64,000 nucleotides of DNA from Prosthecobacter sp. (GCA_021733925.1 JAIPJY010000005.1:142078-206077); one strand, 5' to 3'; counted from the first letter of the stretch, positions 50,519-59,765 are shown. Program-made: numbers and translations. Notes: a model not told the origin generated them from the letters alone.

Positions 50519-53314
50519 ATGACCGAACGCGACTACCTGCGGCACCTGAACAAAAGTGCGCAGAAATTTTTCCCGCCCGAAGACAAACTGCCACGCGGAC
50601 GCACCGAAACGCTGCGTCAGGCAAAGCGCTTCCTCAAGATCAAGGAGCAGCGCATCAAGCAGCGGCACCGTTCCGGCAGTTTCAGCGGCGCGGAAATCTG
50701 CCGCATGCGCTCGGACATGATCGACGTCATCGTGCGTCTCCTGTGGGATGAAAGCGTGTCGGCGCTCTCCCCCGAGGCCCGCTCCACTCTCAACGTCAGC
50801 GTGACCGCGCACGGCGGCTACGGTCGGCGGGTGATGAGTCCGGGCAGCGATGTGGACCTCACCTTCATGTTTCCCGGCAACAGCGGCAAGGTGTCCAACG
50901 AAGTCGCCAAGCTCATCCGCGACTACCTGCTCTACTTCTACGATCTGAAGCTCAAGGTCGGCCATGGCTCGCGCTGCGTGGGCGAGTGCATCAAGCTGGC
51001 CAATGAGAGCATGGAGACCAAGACCGCGCTGATGGAGGCGCGCTTCGTCACCGGCCAGAAAAAGGCCTTTGAAGAATTCCGCTCACGATTTGACAAGGAA
51101 TGCATGGACGGGCAGGAGGGTGAATTTTTGAAGCTGCGGCAGATCGATCTGAACAACCGCCACACCAAGTATGAAAACACCCCCTTCGTGCAGGAGCCCC
51201 ATGTGAAAAACGGCTGCGGCGGCCTGCGCGACTACCAGAACCTGATCTGGATGACGTATGCGCGGCACCGCACGCTTAACCCCAAGGACCTGGTCGCCCT
51301 CGGCCTGATCTCCAAGGCAGGCTGGAAGGAGGTGGCGCAGGGTTATGAATTCATCCTGCGTGTGCGCAATGAGATGCACTACACCGAAAAGCGCGCCGAA
51401 GACCTGCTGACCCTGCGCCTTCAAGGGCCGGTGGCCACCAATCTCGGTTACCGTCACAAACGCATCCTGCGCCGCATCGAGGCGCTGATGCACCAATACT
51501 ACACGGCCACGCGTGACATGCTGCAGCGCAGCAATGAGGTGATGGACCGCTTCCACCTTCAGGCGCTGGAAACGCGCACCCAGAGCAAGCTCATGGGCTT
51601 CATGGCGCGGCGAAAGGCGGAGAAGGAGCAGGAAAGCTTCGACGGCTTCAATCGCAAGCATGAGCGCGTCTATGCGGAAAGCCCGTCCATCTTCAAGGAC
51701 GATCCGGAGCGCCTCATGCGCCTCTTCCTCCATACCCAGAAGCGCCACCTGCGCCTCAGCCCGGATTTGTTCCAGCTCATTCAGGACAACTTCCGTCTGG
51801 TGGACACCAGCTTCCGCTACAGCAAGGCCAACCGTGAGACCTTTGAGACGATTCTTTCCCACAAAGGCGATGCGGCGCGCACCCTGCGGCAGATGCACCG
51901 CGTCGGCTTCCTCGGCCGCTACATGCCGGAGTTTGGCGCGCTCACCAATCTGGTGCAGCATGAGTTCTTCCATCTCTACACCGCGGACGAGCACACGCTG
52001 CGCACCATCGACAAGCTCGATGAGCTGAGCGATCCCACCCTGAAAGGTCTGGACCTCTTCCAGCAGCTGTTTCACGATCTTCAGCAGCCGTACGTGCTGT
52101 ACCTCGCCCTGCTGCTGCATGACGCCGGCCGCGCGGCCAACAAGAAAACGCACAGTGATGAAAGCACCACCCTCGCCGCCGCCGTCTCCCGCCGCCTGCA
52201 GATCAAAGGCGAGCGCCGCAGGCTGCTGCTCTTCCTGGTCGATAATCATCTGCTGATGTACCGCACCGCCAGGTCCAAGAGTCTGGATGATCCGCAGGTC
52301 ATCGAGGAATTTGTCGGCATCGTACGCACCAAGGAGAATCTCGACACGCTGCTGCTCATGACCTATGCCGACTCCAAAGGCACCAGCGACAAGAGCTGGT
52401 CGGGTTACAAGGAGGCCTCCATCCGCCAGCTGTATCACAGCGCGCTGCGTTTCATGAACGCGCCGGCGGATTTCATGCGCAATGTGCAGGTGCCGCTGGC
52501 GGATCTGAAAAAGGAGGTGCTGCGACGCCTCGGTGCCGGATATGAAGCGGAAGTGGACGCGCACTTCCGCCACATGCCGCCTTCCTACTTCAATTTCCGC
52601 GAGGCCGAGCTCATCGCCACCCATCTGCGCCAGTTCCGGCTGTTCTTTGAGCAGCTCATCCGTGAAGAGGCCGCCGCAGGACTGCTGCCAGTCATGGAAT
52701 GGGTGGATCACGTGGACCAGGGCTACAGCGAACTCACCGTCGTCTGCTGGGACCGCCACCTGCTGCTCGCACGTGTCTCCGGCGCCCTTGCGGCGGAAAA
52801 CATCAACATTCTCAGCGCTGATCTCTACCAGCGCGCCGACCATCTCGTGCTGGACACCTTCCGCGTCTGCAACACCAACTTCGCCGCCGTCACCACCAAG
52901 AGCGCCCGCAATCGTGTCGAAGAGTCCGTGCGCAAAGCCTTCTGCGCACAGTCGTTCGATTTCGGTGATGCGATCCTCCAGAAGCTCGGCAAGTCCATCA
53001 CCATGCTCGATGAGATCGGCGAAGAAATTCCCCAGCGCATCTACGTGAACAACCACCTCTCGCCGGACCAGACCGTGCTGGAGCTCCAGCTCGTTGACCG
53101 CCTCGGGCTCCTCTACGACATCTTCATGGCCATCGGCCGCCTCGGCCACAATGTCACTCACGCACGCATCAGCACGGAAAAAGGCGTCGCCATCGACGCC
53201 GTTTATGTGCAGGACGAGCACAATCAGAAAATCACCGACCGTGAGCAGCTGGACGAGCTGGCCGATGCCGTGACAGCCGCAGCCAGCCTGCGTCTGCGCT
53301 CCGGCAAGGCGTGA
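50519..53314 (+). CDS. glnD: Bifunctional uridylyltransferase/uridylyl-removing enzyme GlnD
   Basis: 931 residues, usual length 850-950. The N-terminal nucleotidyltransferase has GGYGRRVMSPGSDVDLTFMF (about 100-119) with the DxD metal site; the central HD domain has LLLHDAGRAANKK (about 535); two ACT domains end the protein (ELTVVCWDRHLLLARVSGAL and VLELQLVDRLGLLYDIF). GlnD adds or removes UMP on PII signal proteins according to glutamine level. No glnB or amtB is nearby in the window. Confidence 0.93.
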   Translation: MTERDYLRHLNKSAQKFFPPEDKLPRGRTETLRQAKRFLKIKEQRIKQRHRSGSFSGAEICRMRSDMIDVIVRLLWDESVSALSPEARSTLNVSVTAHGGYGRRVMSPGSDVDLTFMFPGNSGKVSNEVAKLIRDYLLYFYDLKLKVGHGSRCVGECIKLANESMETKTALMEARFVTGQKKAFEEFRSRFDKECMDGQEGEFLKLRQIDLNNRHTKYENTPFVQEPHVKNGCGGLRDYQNLIWMTYARHRTLNPKDLVALGLISKAGWKEVAQGYEFILRVRNEMHYTEKRAEDLLTLRLQGPVATNLGYRHKRILRRIEALMHQYYTATRDMLQRSNEVMDRFHLQALETRTQSKLMGFMARRKAEKEQESFDGFNRKHERVYAESPSIFKDDPERLMRLFLHTQKRHLRLSPDLFQLIQDNFRLVDTSFRYSKANRETFETILSHKGDAARTLRQMHRVGFLGRYMPEFGALTNLVQHEFFHLYTADEHTLRTIDKLDELSDPTLKGLDLFQQLFHDLQQPYVLYLALLLHDAGRAANKKTHSDESTTLAAAVSRRLQIKGERRRLLLFLVDNHLLMYRTARSKSLDDPQVIEEFVGIVRTKENLDTLLLMTYADSKGTSDKSWSGYKEASIRQLYHSALRFMNAPADFMRNVQVPLADLKKEVLRRLGAGYEAEVDAHFRHMPPSYFNFREAELIATHLRQFRLFFEQLIREEAAAGLLPVMEWVDHVDQGYSELTVVCWDRHLLLARVSGALAAENINILSADLYQRADHLVLDTFRVCNTNFAAVTTKSARNRVEESVRKAFCAQSFDFGDAILQKLGKSITMLDEIGEEIPQRIYVNNHLSPDQTVLELQLVDRLGLLYDIFMAIGRLGHNVTHARISTEKGVAIDAVYVQDEHNQKITDREQLDELADAVTAAASLRLRSGKA

Positions 53315-53347
53315 TCTGCTGATACGTTAAAAATTTCATGTTTAGTC

Positions 53348-53376
53348 TTGCCATCCGGTCTCCCATTCGCTAAAAA
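53348..53376 (+). promoter_or_regulatory. Promoter of the blaI-like operon
   Basis: TTGCCA (53348-53353, 5 of 6 consensus) and TAAAAA (53371-53376, 4 of 6) are 17 bp apart. Transcription would start only a few bases before the ATG at 53386, giving an almost leaderless mRNA. Confidence 0.5.
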
Positions 53377-53385
53377 AATAGCGAA
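53366..53385. promoter_or_regulatory. Palindromic operator abutting the blaI start codon
   Basis: TTCGCTA-AAAAAA-TAGCGAA, a perfect 7-bp inverted repeat that overlaps the -10 box and ends on the base before the ATG. This is where an autorepressor such as BlaI would bind. The sequence differs from the TACA/TGTA core of staphylococcal BlaI sites. Confidence 0.6.
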
Positions 53386-53772
53386 ATGTCCGACACCACC
53401 AATCTTTCCCGGCGCGAACGCCAGATCATGAACGTCCTCCACGCAGAGGGCAGCGCCACCGTGGCCACCGTGCAGTCCCATCTGCCTGACCCGCCCACAG
53501 ACATGGCCGTACGCCGCCTCATGCACATCCTGGAGGAGAAGGGTCACGTGAAGCGCCTGCGCAAAGAAGGCCGCGAAGTCATCTACGCCCCGGCGCAGTC
53601 CAAAGCCCGCGCAGGCCTGAACGCACTCAAGCTCGTGCTCGACACCTTCTTCGGCGGCGCCGTGGATGAGGCCCTGGCCGCCCACCTCACCCGCAAAGAT
53701 GCCGCTCTCACAGATGAGCAGACAGCCCGCATCCAGAAGCTCATCGACGAAGCAAAACGCGAAGGCCGCTGA
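53386..53772 (+). CDS. BlaI/MecI-family transcriptional repressor
   Basis: 128 residues. The winged helix is plain: LSRRERQIMNVLHAEGSATVATVQ, then MAVRRLMHILEEKGHVKRLRKEGREVIYAPA; the C-terminal helices (GLNALKLVLDTFFGG) are the dimerisation region. Members are cleaved in response to a BlaR1-type membrane peptidase, which is encoded next. It is expected to bind the palindrome at its own start. Confidence 0.93.
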   Translation: MSDTTNLSRRERQIMNVLHAEGSATVATVQSHLPDPPTDMAVRRLMHILEEKGHVKRLRKEGREVIYAPAQSKARAGLNALKLVLDTFFGGAVDEALAAHLTRKDAALTDEQTARIQKLIDEAKREGR

Positions 53773-53977
53773 CATGAAAAACAATCTGCGCAGCCGCGTG
53801 AGCGTCCTGGAACCGAAGCGTAGCGGAGATAGACAGCCGCAGGCTGCCCGAAGGGTGAGCGCAGCGAGTCAATGCTCCAGTCCTCTGGAGCTTTCCGCAG
53901 GCCGTTGGATTCTCGAAAGCGCCGGAGGACCAGCGCACTCCAAAACGCTGTCACGCCACAGTCCACTCTGACATCCC
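53773..53977. repeat. REP-like palindrome cluster between the BlaI and BlaR1-like genes
   Basis: A 205-bp gap. It contains the hairpin GCTCCAG-TCCT-CTGGAGC (53874-53891), the small stem AGCC-GCA-GGCT and the word GCACTCCAAAACGCT (53935-53949), which is inverted at 38606-38620. A 65-codon frame (53774-53971, MKNNLRSRVSVLEPK) crosses it but is probably not a gene. Confidence 0.55.
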
Positions 53978-56900
53978 ATGAACCCCACACCGCTGCTCGA
54001 ACTCCTCTCCCACACGGCCATCAAAGGCGCAGCGGTGCTTCTGCTGGCCTTGCTGGCTGGACTCGCACTCTACCAAATAGCCGCCGCACGCCGCTACGCC
54101 GTTTGGCTGACGGCCGTGGCGGCCCTTGCCGTCCTGCCACTGGCCATGGCGCTGTTGCCAGCCTGGCATGTGCTGCCAAAGACAACGACTGAAATGGACT
54201 GGCCCGTACCGGAGCCCGAAATGCCGTTGGAGGCACCTGTTCGATCCGTGAACCTTGTTGAACAAAAGCCGCAGAGCACCGCCCCATCATCCGTTTCAGT
54301 GCCCGCCGCACCACCGAAAGCACCCGCCTTCGTATTCTCCCAGGAAAAGCTGTTCCAATGCCTTCCCGTCGTCTGGATTTCCATCGCCTCTCTACTGCTC
54401 CTACGGCTCGCTTGGAGCGCATGGTGTCTGCGACGGCTTGAGCGCCAGTTGCAGCCCGCCCACTGCGCTGCACTTGCCGGCATCGCGCAGGAAATCGGTC
54501 TGTCTCGCGTGCCCATTCTTTTCGTGGGAGACGCAAACGCCGTCCCCATGGTCTGGGGCGTGTGGAGCCCCCGCCTGCTGCTGCCACAGGGGTTCGAAAC
54601 CTGGAGCCGCGAAAAACAACGCGGCGTCCTGCTGCACGAACTCTCCCACTTAAAGCGTCGCGATCCCCTCGCGCTCTGGACAGCCCAGTGGGTCAAAGCC
54701 CTTCACTGGTTCAATCCCCTCGTCTGGCTCACCCTCCGCCAGTTGCGTGCCGATCAAGAACGCGCCTGCGACGATGCCGTCCTGCGCCACGGCGTGCGTC
54801 CCAGCGACTACGCCCAGTCCCTGCTCGACCTGAGCCGCCACACCCGCCTCGCTCCCGGCCTCTCGCTCTGCGCGCTCACCATCACCCGCTGCGCCCCCGT
54901 CGAAGCCCGCGTCAAAGCCATCCTCGATCCCACCCGCCGCCGCGAAGGCCTCACCCTGCGCTGGCTGGCCACACTCGCCGGTGGCGCCCTCCTCATCACC
55001 CTGCCCGTGGCCATGCTCCACGCCATCGAAGGCCCCACCCTCCGCGGCCGCATCCTCGACCGCAACGGCGTCGTGCTGGCCGAGAGCACGAAGGAGAAAG
55101 TGCGCCAATATCCGCTCAAGACGCTGGCGGCGCACACCCTTGGCTATGTTAGGAGATCCGACTCGGATGGGTCGGTTCAAGAAGGCCACGCAGCCATTGA
55201 AAAGCAGCAAAATGACACGCTGAAAGCGGGCAGGGACGTCACGCTGACACTCGACGCACGCATTCAGGCACTGACTCTGCGGGCGATGAAGGATGGCGGC
55301 GTAACACGTGGCGCGGTGGTGGTTCTGGATCCGCGCACCGGCGAGATTTTGGCCTCCGCTTCACTGCCTAGTTATGATCCAAATGTGTTCGTTCCATCCG
55401 TCAGTTTCGGGGACTGGGCACGCTATCTCAGAGACAAAAACGTCCCGTTGATGGATCGATCTCAGAAAGGCTTTTATCAACCCGATGCCGCCTTGACGCC
55501 ACTGACAGGCTTGGCCGCGATTTGCGCTGGTGTTGGAGATCAGTCTTTTGCATGTCAGTCCCCCGTGAAACAGTCCCAGGCCGTCTATTCATGCTGGAGA
55601 TTGCGCGAAGGGAAGGCAGGCCATGGCCTTCTCAGCATCGACACGGCAATGGAGCAGGGGTGCTGGTATTACTGGTTTCAGCTTGGGATGTCCGCAGGAT
55701 TTCCGAAGTTAGGAGAAGTGGGCACTCAGCTTGGATTTGGTAGCACCTATGGTCTTGTCGAAGAGACGCATGAGGGTGTTTGGCCCACCCAGGAATGGTG
55801 GGAAAAACACCGGAGCGGACAAAGGGCCTGGCTCGAAAGCAACACTGCTGACCTGGCCATGGGCCAGGGCTACGTGAAAGCCACCCCCATGCAGATGGCG
55901 GTGCTGGCGGCCACCATGGCCAACTCAGGGATGGCACCGCAGCCACATTTCATCCGGGGTCCCGGTGTTTCGAAACTGGCGGACTTTCACTTTGAAGGCA
56001 CCCAGGCCGCACAGATGCAGAAACTACGGGAAGGCATGCGGCTCGTGGTTAACGGAAACGCTGGCACCGGACAGTCCGCCAGGAGTGACAAAGTGATGAT
56101 CGCAGGCAAAAACGCCATGGTTCAGCGCTGGCACCGTATCAATCAAAACCCCGAGCTCACTCATAGCTGGTTCATTGGTTTCGCGCCCTTTGACCGTCCG
56201 ACACTCGCGTTCGCCATCTTGAAGCAGGGCAGCAAATCGGAAGACGACGATGCGACTCCCATTGCCAGACGCATCGTGGAAGAAACACTGGCGCTGCCTG
56301 CGGATGGCAGTGGCGAGGTGCTGCCCGTCGAAGAGAACCTGAGTGAACTGCAACTGGTCCAGGCGCAGTTTGATGCCAAAGCGGATGTGCTGAGAGCCGC
56401 CATCGAGCGCCTCAAACCAGAAGAAACGACAGGTTTTCCTTTGGATGAAATCAGAGTGCGCAACGGTCAGATTCTGATTCGTGGTGCTGCCTTGGGAATG
56501 ATCCAGGCCCTGCAATTCCGCGACAAGGTGCGGGCCATCGAATGGGAAGATCCGCTGGAATGGAATTTCCCAGTTCCACAAACACTGACGGACGGCAAGC
56601 GCGTGGGATTCGTGATGCTGGGCACCCTGCTCTGGGAGGGGAAGACCACGACATCTCTGGAGGACGTGCAGGCATCCCTCGTGATCCTGAACGATCCACG
56701 AGTCTATGGATGGGAGGATCTGCTCAAGGCCGCAGGGCTGGCAGAGCTCCCCGGCGGCACAGAGGCAAGGCACGGTGAGGCGGGCGATCCGTCCGTGAAC
56801 TTTTATTTGTTGCGGCAGAATGTGGCCGGCTGGCTGCGCGCTTCATTGGGAGCGGAGGTGGATGTCGGCTGGCTGGAGACGAATACGGGGAAGATCCAGC

Positions 56901-57799
56901 ACTACCCTGCGAAGAATGGCTACAAGGTCGAAGTACTGCCGATGAGATCCCCCAACCTTTTCAAGGTGACGGTAACACCGCCGGGGAAAACTGCAGCAGC
57001 CACCAAGCCCGCAGACCAAGCCCAACTCCGCCAGCAGAGCGATGCCGACATCCGCATGAAGCCTGCGCTGGCAAAGCACTGGGCAGCTTTGAAACGGGCC
57101 GGACTCTTGGCAGACCTGCCAGCTAGCGCCCGCCCATTTGATCTGGGGGACAATCATCCGGAGCGGCAGATGAAAAGCGTGTCGGAGATTCATTTTTGGA
57201 CGTCCCGGGTGGACGTGCGCCGCTGGCTTTTGGACTCGCACTGTTCACCTGCAAAAGCGGAGCCGCTTGCATCAAGGCTCTCGCTGCTGTGGGAGCCGCC
57301 TGCGGCTGAAGACATTGCAGCGGACTGGCCCGCCCCTCCGGAGCCATTCCGGCGCACCTACGCTGCCGCCGGTCACTGCGAGGTCGACATCCGCACTTCG
57401 GATGGTGAGAATGTGATCGTGACCGTTCGCCAGATAAGACCCTCCATCCTCATCGCGCCGGATGAATCCCAGGAGCCACGGCCTGCAGGCAAACTCGCTC
57501 CTGAGTATCCCGGAAAGAGCCTCACTCAAGATGAGGCCATGCCAGGGCTCGACGTAGCTTTGCAAACACTGCGCCCAACAATCTCGCCACTGGAAGTACG
57601 ACTCCCTGCCTTCCGACCGCATCCAGTCCAGCTCAGCTGGCAAGCACCGGCACCACCTTCCGTTCCCATACTCGAAGAGCCATTTCCACTGAATCGTCTC
57701 CAGGGAGATCTCAGCCCAGAATCAGTAAAAGCCCTGCAGCGCAGTTTGAGGAGCGGTAGCCGCATGCAGCAGGCATTGGTGGTCAAAGCACCACTGTGA
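53978..57799 (+). CDS. BlaR1-like M56 peptidase fused to a catalytically dead penicillin-binding transpeptidase domain
   Basis: 1273 residues, about twice the length of BlaR1. Residues 1-350: M56 sensor peptidase with N-terminal membrane helices, zinc site HELSH (220-224) and ERACDD, then a membrane helix (about 328-348). Residues 355-770: PBP2/FtsI-like region (RGRILDRNGVVLAES, LTLDARIQALTLRAMKDG, GAVVVLDPRTGEILASASLP). Its motifs are altered: SxxK is replaced by A504-x2-T507 (FYQPDAALT), KTG by K711-N712-A713, and the SxN place reads GCW. Residues 790-1273: two related repeats of about 150 residues of unknown fold (LLKAAGLAELPGG, ALKRAGLLADLP). It should sit in the membrane, sense something outside and cleave the BlaI-like repressor. 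Confidence 0.85.
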   Translation: MNPTPLLELLSHTAIKGAAVLLLALLAGLALYQIAAARRYAVWLTAVAALAVLPLAMALLPAWHVLPKTTTEMDWPVPEPEMPLEAPVRSVNLVEQKPQSTAPSSVSVPAAPPKAPAFVFSQEKLFQCLPVVWISIASLLLLRLAWSAWCLRRLERQLQPAHCAALAGIAQEIGLSRVPILFVGDANAVPMVWGVWSPRLLLPQGFETWSREKQRGVLLHELSHLKRRDPLALWTAQWVKALHWFNPLVWLTLRQLRADQERACDDAVLRHGVRPSDYAQSLLDLSRHTRLAPGLSLCALTITRCAPVEARVKAILDPTRRREGLTLRWLATLAGGALLITLPVAMLHAIEGPTLRGRILDRNGVVLAESTKEKVRQYPLKTLAAHTLGYVRRSDSDGSVQEGHAAIEKQQNDTLKAGRDVTLTLDARIQALTLRAMKDGGVTRGAVVVLDPRTGEILASASLPSYDPNVFVPSVSFGDWARYLRDKNVPLMDRSQKGFYQPDAALTPLTGLAAICAGVGDQSFACQSPVKQSQAVYSCWRLREGKAGHGLLSIDTAMEQGCWYYWFQLGMSAGFPKLGEVGTQLGFGSTYGLVEETHEGVWPTQEWWEKHRSGQRAWLESNTADLAMGQGYVKATPMQMAVLAATMANSGMAPQPHFIRGPGVSKLADFHFEGTQAAQMQKLREGMRLVVNGNAGTGQSARSDKVMIAGKNAMVQRWHRINQNPELTHSWFIGFAPFDRPTLAFAILKQGSKSEDDDATPIARRIVEETLALPADGSGEVLPVEENLSELQLVQAQFDAKADVLRAAIERLKPEETTGFPLDEIRVRNGQILIRGAALGMIQALQFRDKVRAIEWEDPLEWNFPVPQTLTDGKRVGFVMLGTLLWEGKTTTSLEDVQASLVILNDPRVYGWEDLLKAAGLAELPGGTEARHGEAGDPSVNFYLLRQNVAGWLRASLGAEVDVGWLETNTGKIQHYPAKNGYKVEVLPMRSPNLFKVTVTPPGKTAAATKPADQAQLRQQSDADIRMKPALAKHWAALKRAGLLADLPASARPFDLGDNHPERQMKSVSEIHFWTSRVDVRRWLLDSHCSPAKAEPLASRLSLLWEPPAAEDIAADWPAPPEPFRRTYAAAGHCEVDIRTSDGENVIVTVRQIRPSILIAPDESQEPRPAGKLAPEYPGKSLTQDEAMPGLDVALQTLRPTISPLEVRLPAFRPHPVQLSWQAPAPPSVPILEEPFPLNRLQGDLSPESVKALQRSLRSGSRMQQALVVKAPL

Positions 57800-57832
57800 T
57801 CGCAATGACCATTGGACGACGCAGCAAAGCCC

Positions 57833-58678
57833 TCACGGCTTCAGCAGCCCGCTATCCACCAGCCACTCCGTAAACCGCATCGGCCACCGCGCCGCCGCAC
57901 TCGGCTTCGCATCCGCCTTGTACCCAAAGCCATGCCCGGCATTCGCAAAGATGTGCATCTCCGCTTTCACGCCAGCGGCCTTGTATTTCAGATACAGCGT
58001 GGCCATCCCTTCAGAGATGTCCGCACGGTCGCTGTATCCAGCAGCAATAAAGAGCGGCGGCATGCCCTTTTTGGCATCAAAAAGCCCCGAGGTGCCGGGA
58101 TAGATGAGCCCCTGAAAATCCGGGCGGCTGCTCTGCTGCTCGATGGGATCTGCCGCGTCTTTCTGCCCGGGATCATTCGTCATGGCGGCAAAGGCCGCCA
58201 GCTCTCCCCCGGCGGAAAAGCCCAGAATGCCGATGCGGTCCGGCTGGATATGCCACTCAGCCGCACGGTTGCGCACGGTGCGGATGGCCCGGCGCGCGTC
58301 CGCCATCGCATGTTCCTGGATGGAGTACGTACTGCCTGGCTCACGCGCGAGGCGGTATTTCAGTACAAAGGCCGCAATGCCGTGATCGCGAAACCACTCC
58401 GCCAAAGCGTAGCCCTCATGTCCGAGGCAGAGCTTCGAATGCCCACCCCCGGGGCAGATGATCACCGCGGTGCCGGTGGATTTCTCCGCCGCAGGCACGT
58501 ACGGCGTGATCGTGGGCTTGTGGACGTTGCACACATTGCTGCCCTCGATCTTCTCCGCCTCAGCGGCCCGCGCTTCCGAACCCGGGGCTCCTTGGGACCA
58601 TAGAGGTAGGGCAGCGGGTGTGTCTGCAGCACACAAGGCGAGAGGCAGAAACAGGCTGGCGAGGAGGGGGCGGATCAT
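57833..58678 (-). CDS. Secreted alpha/beta-hydrolase (acetyl-esterase/BD-FAE-like)
   Basis: 281 residues with a signal peptide (MIRPLLASLFLPLALCAAD). The oxyanion motif ICPGGGHSKLCLGHEGY, the nucleophile GILGFSAGGELAAF and the end ANAGHGFGYKAD (catalytic His) give an acyl-esterase of the kind that deacetylates xylan or other polysaccharides. It converges on the BlaR1-like gene with a 33-bp gap. Two of the nearby esterases (30137, 41374) are also secreted and polysaccharide-directed. Confidence 0.85.
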   Translation of the reverse strand: MIRPLLASLFLPLALCAADTPAALPLWSQGAPGSEARAAEAEKIEGSNVCNVHKPTITPYVPAAEKSTGTAVIICPGGGHSKLCLGHEGYALAEWFRDHGIAAFVLKYRLAREPGSTYSIQEHAMADARRAIRTVRNRAAEWHIQPDRIGILGFSAGGELAAFAAMTNDPGQKDAADPIEQQSSRPDFQGLIYPGTSGLFDAKKGMPPLFIAAGYSDRADISEGMATLYLKYKAAGVKAEMHIFANAGHGFGYKADAKPSAAARWPMRFTEWLVDSGLLKP

Positions 58679-58730
58679 GGGTTAAATGTAACGCTGAGAA
58701 AACCGAAGTTTACTGGAATTCATCGCACGA

Positions 58731-58758
58731 TTGACAAATCAAAGACTCCCGCTATTTT
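58731..58758 (+). promoter_or_regulatory. Promoter of the rpmH operon
   Basis: Perfect TTGACA (58731-58736), 16-bp spacer, TATTTT (58753-58758). It lies about 77 bp before the rpmH ATG and would drive rpmH-rnpA-yidD and possibly beyond. Confidence 0.65.
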
Positions 58759-58835
58759 CGCGCCCCCTTTTCGAGGGGAGGCCGTGATTTGTCCGGTCTG
58801 ATCTCCCATTTTCCCTTTCACCACCCCACACGCCC

Positions 58836-59024
58836 ATGCCAAAGACATTCAGGACCTACCAGCCTTCCAAGCGCACGCGCAAGCAGCAGTTTGGTTTCCG
58901 CGCACGCACAGCGACCGCAAACGGCCGTGACATCCTGCGCCGCCGCCGCCGCGCCGGACGCAAGCGTCTCCTGCCAAAGGGCGTGGAAATCCACTTCAAG
59001 CGTCACACGCAGCAGCACACTTAA
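58836..59024 (+). CDS. rpmH: 50S ribosomal protein L34
   Basis: 62 residues, [27 protein letters not shown] then [17 protein letters not shown], the complete L34 consensus. The C-terminus runs about 15 residues further than the common 44-47 residue L34 ([16 protein letters not shown]). First gene of the conserved rpmH-rnpA-yidD-yidC-jag block that in many bacteria lies beside the replication origin; dnaA is not here. Confidence 0.96.
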   Translation: MPKTFRTYQPSKRTRKQQFGFRARTATANGRDILRRRRRAGRKRLLPKGVEIHFKRHTQQHT

Positions 59025-59048
59025 TTCTGCTGCGGCGCGCTCCTCATC

Positions 59049-59420
59049 ATGCGCCTTCCCTCAAACCTGCGGATGAAACTCGCGTGCGATTTCGCACGGG
59101 TGAAAACGCAGGGCAGCAGTCAGGCCGGAAAATTTCTGGTGCTGGGTGCCTTGCGTGTGGAAGCGCTGGAGGAGTTCCAGTTTGGCCTCATCACCGGGGG
59201 CAAGCTGGGCAATGCCGTGGTACGAAACCGCATCCGCCGTCTGCTGCGCGAGATCGTGCGTGCCCACCGTGCGGAAATCGCCCCGGGCTGGCAGATGGTC
59301 ATCATCGCCCGCTGGCGTGCCCCCCAGGCCACGCTGGCCGAACTGGAAAATGACTGGCTGCGGCTGGCTCGGCGCATGAATCTGCTCACCCAGAAGCTTC
59401 CTGCCCCACCCGCACCATGA
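59049..59420 (+). CDS. rnpA: Ribonuclease P protein component
   Basis: 123 residues. The RNA-binding RNR motif is [28 protein letters not shown] precedes it. It assists the RNase P RNA in 5' maturation of tRNA. It overlaps yidD by 4 bp (ATGA). Confidence 0.94.
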   Translation: MRLPSNLRMKLACDFARVKTQGSSQAGKFLVLGALRVEALEEFQFGLITGGKLGNAVVRNRIRRLLREIVRAHRAEIAPGWQMVIIARWRAPQATLAELENDWLRLARRMNLLTQKLPAPPAP

Positions 59421-59665
59421 AATGGCTCATCCGAATTTTCATCCGCGGTTATCAAGTGTTCATCTCTCCCGTCATTCACGCCATTGGCGGTCCCGGCTCC
59501 GGATGCCGCTACACACCGACCTGCTCGGTCTATTTTCTGCAGGCGGTGGAAACCCACGGCGTGCTGCGCGGCTGCTGGCTGGGCCTTTGCCGTATCGGCC
59601 GCTGCCAGCCCTGGGGTGGACACGGGCATGATCCAGTGCCTGGGAAAAAGACGAACTCCGAATGA
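59417..59665 (+). CDS. yidD: Membrane protein insertion efficiency factor YidD
   Basis: 82 residues: [64 protein letters not shown] spans the full conserved block, with the paired Cys of the family. It helps YidC insert membrane proteins. Its stop codon lies inside a small repeat element (59661-59765), so the last residues (KKTNSE) may be altered. Confidence 0.95.
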   Translation: MKWLIRIFIRGYQVFISPVIHAIGGPGSGCRYTPTCSVYFLQAVETHGVLRGCWLGLCRIGRCQPWGGHGHDPVPGKKTNSE

Positions 59666-59765
59666 CGAATTTTGCCAGACAATGTAGTCGCGGAGACGGG
59701 CGTCGCTCGCCATTGATGCGCTACGCCTCCCTGCGGGCTGCCTTCGGCAGTCTGCATTCGTCATT
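59661..59765. repeat. Inverted-repeat element between yidD and yidC
   Basis: AATGACGAAT (59661-59670) and ATTCGTCATT (59756-59765) are perfect inverse ends of a 105-bp unit with inner palindromes (GGGCTGCCTTCGGCAG). The left end includes the yidD stop codon TGA. A relative with the same end word stands at 61709-61884. Confidence 0.65.

Noticed and set aside
51083-53221. A 712-codon open frame antisense to glnD
   Set aside because: Same cause as above; glnD has complete family motifs on the other strand.
53774-53971. A 65-codon gene between the BlaI and BlaR1-like genes
   Set aside because: The sequence is made of REP-like palindromes and has no resemblance to a protein family. A start ATG exists, but the coding pattern is absent.
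58679-58835. A replication origin next to rpmH
   Set aside because: The rpmH block is often beside oriC, but no DnaA-box cluster or dnaA gene is visible here; only a good promoter.
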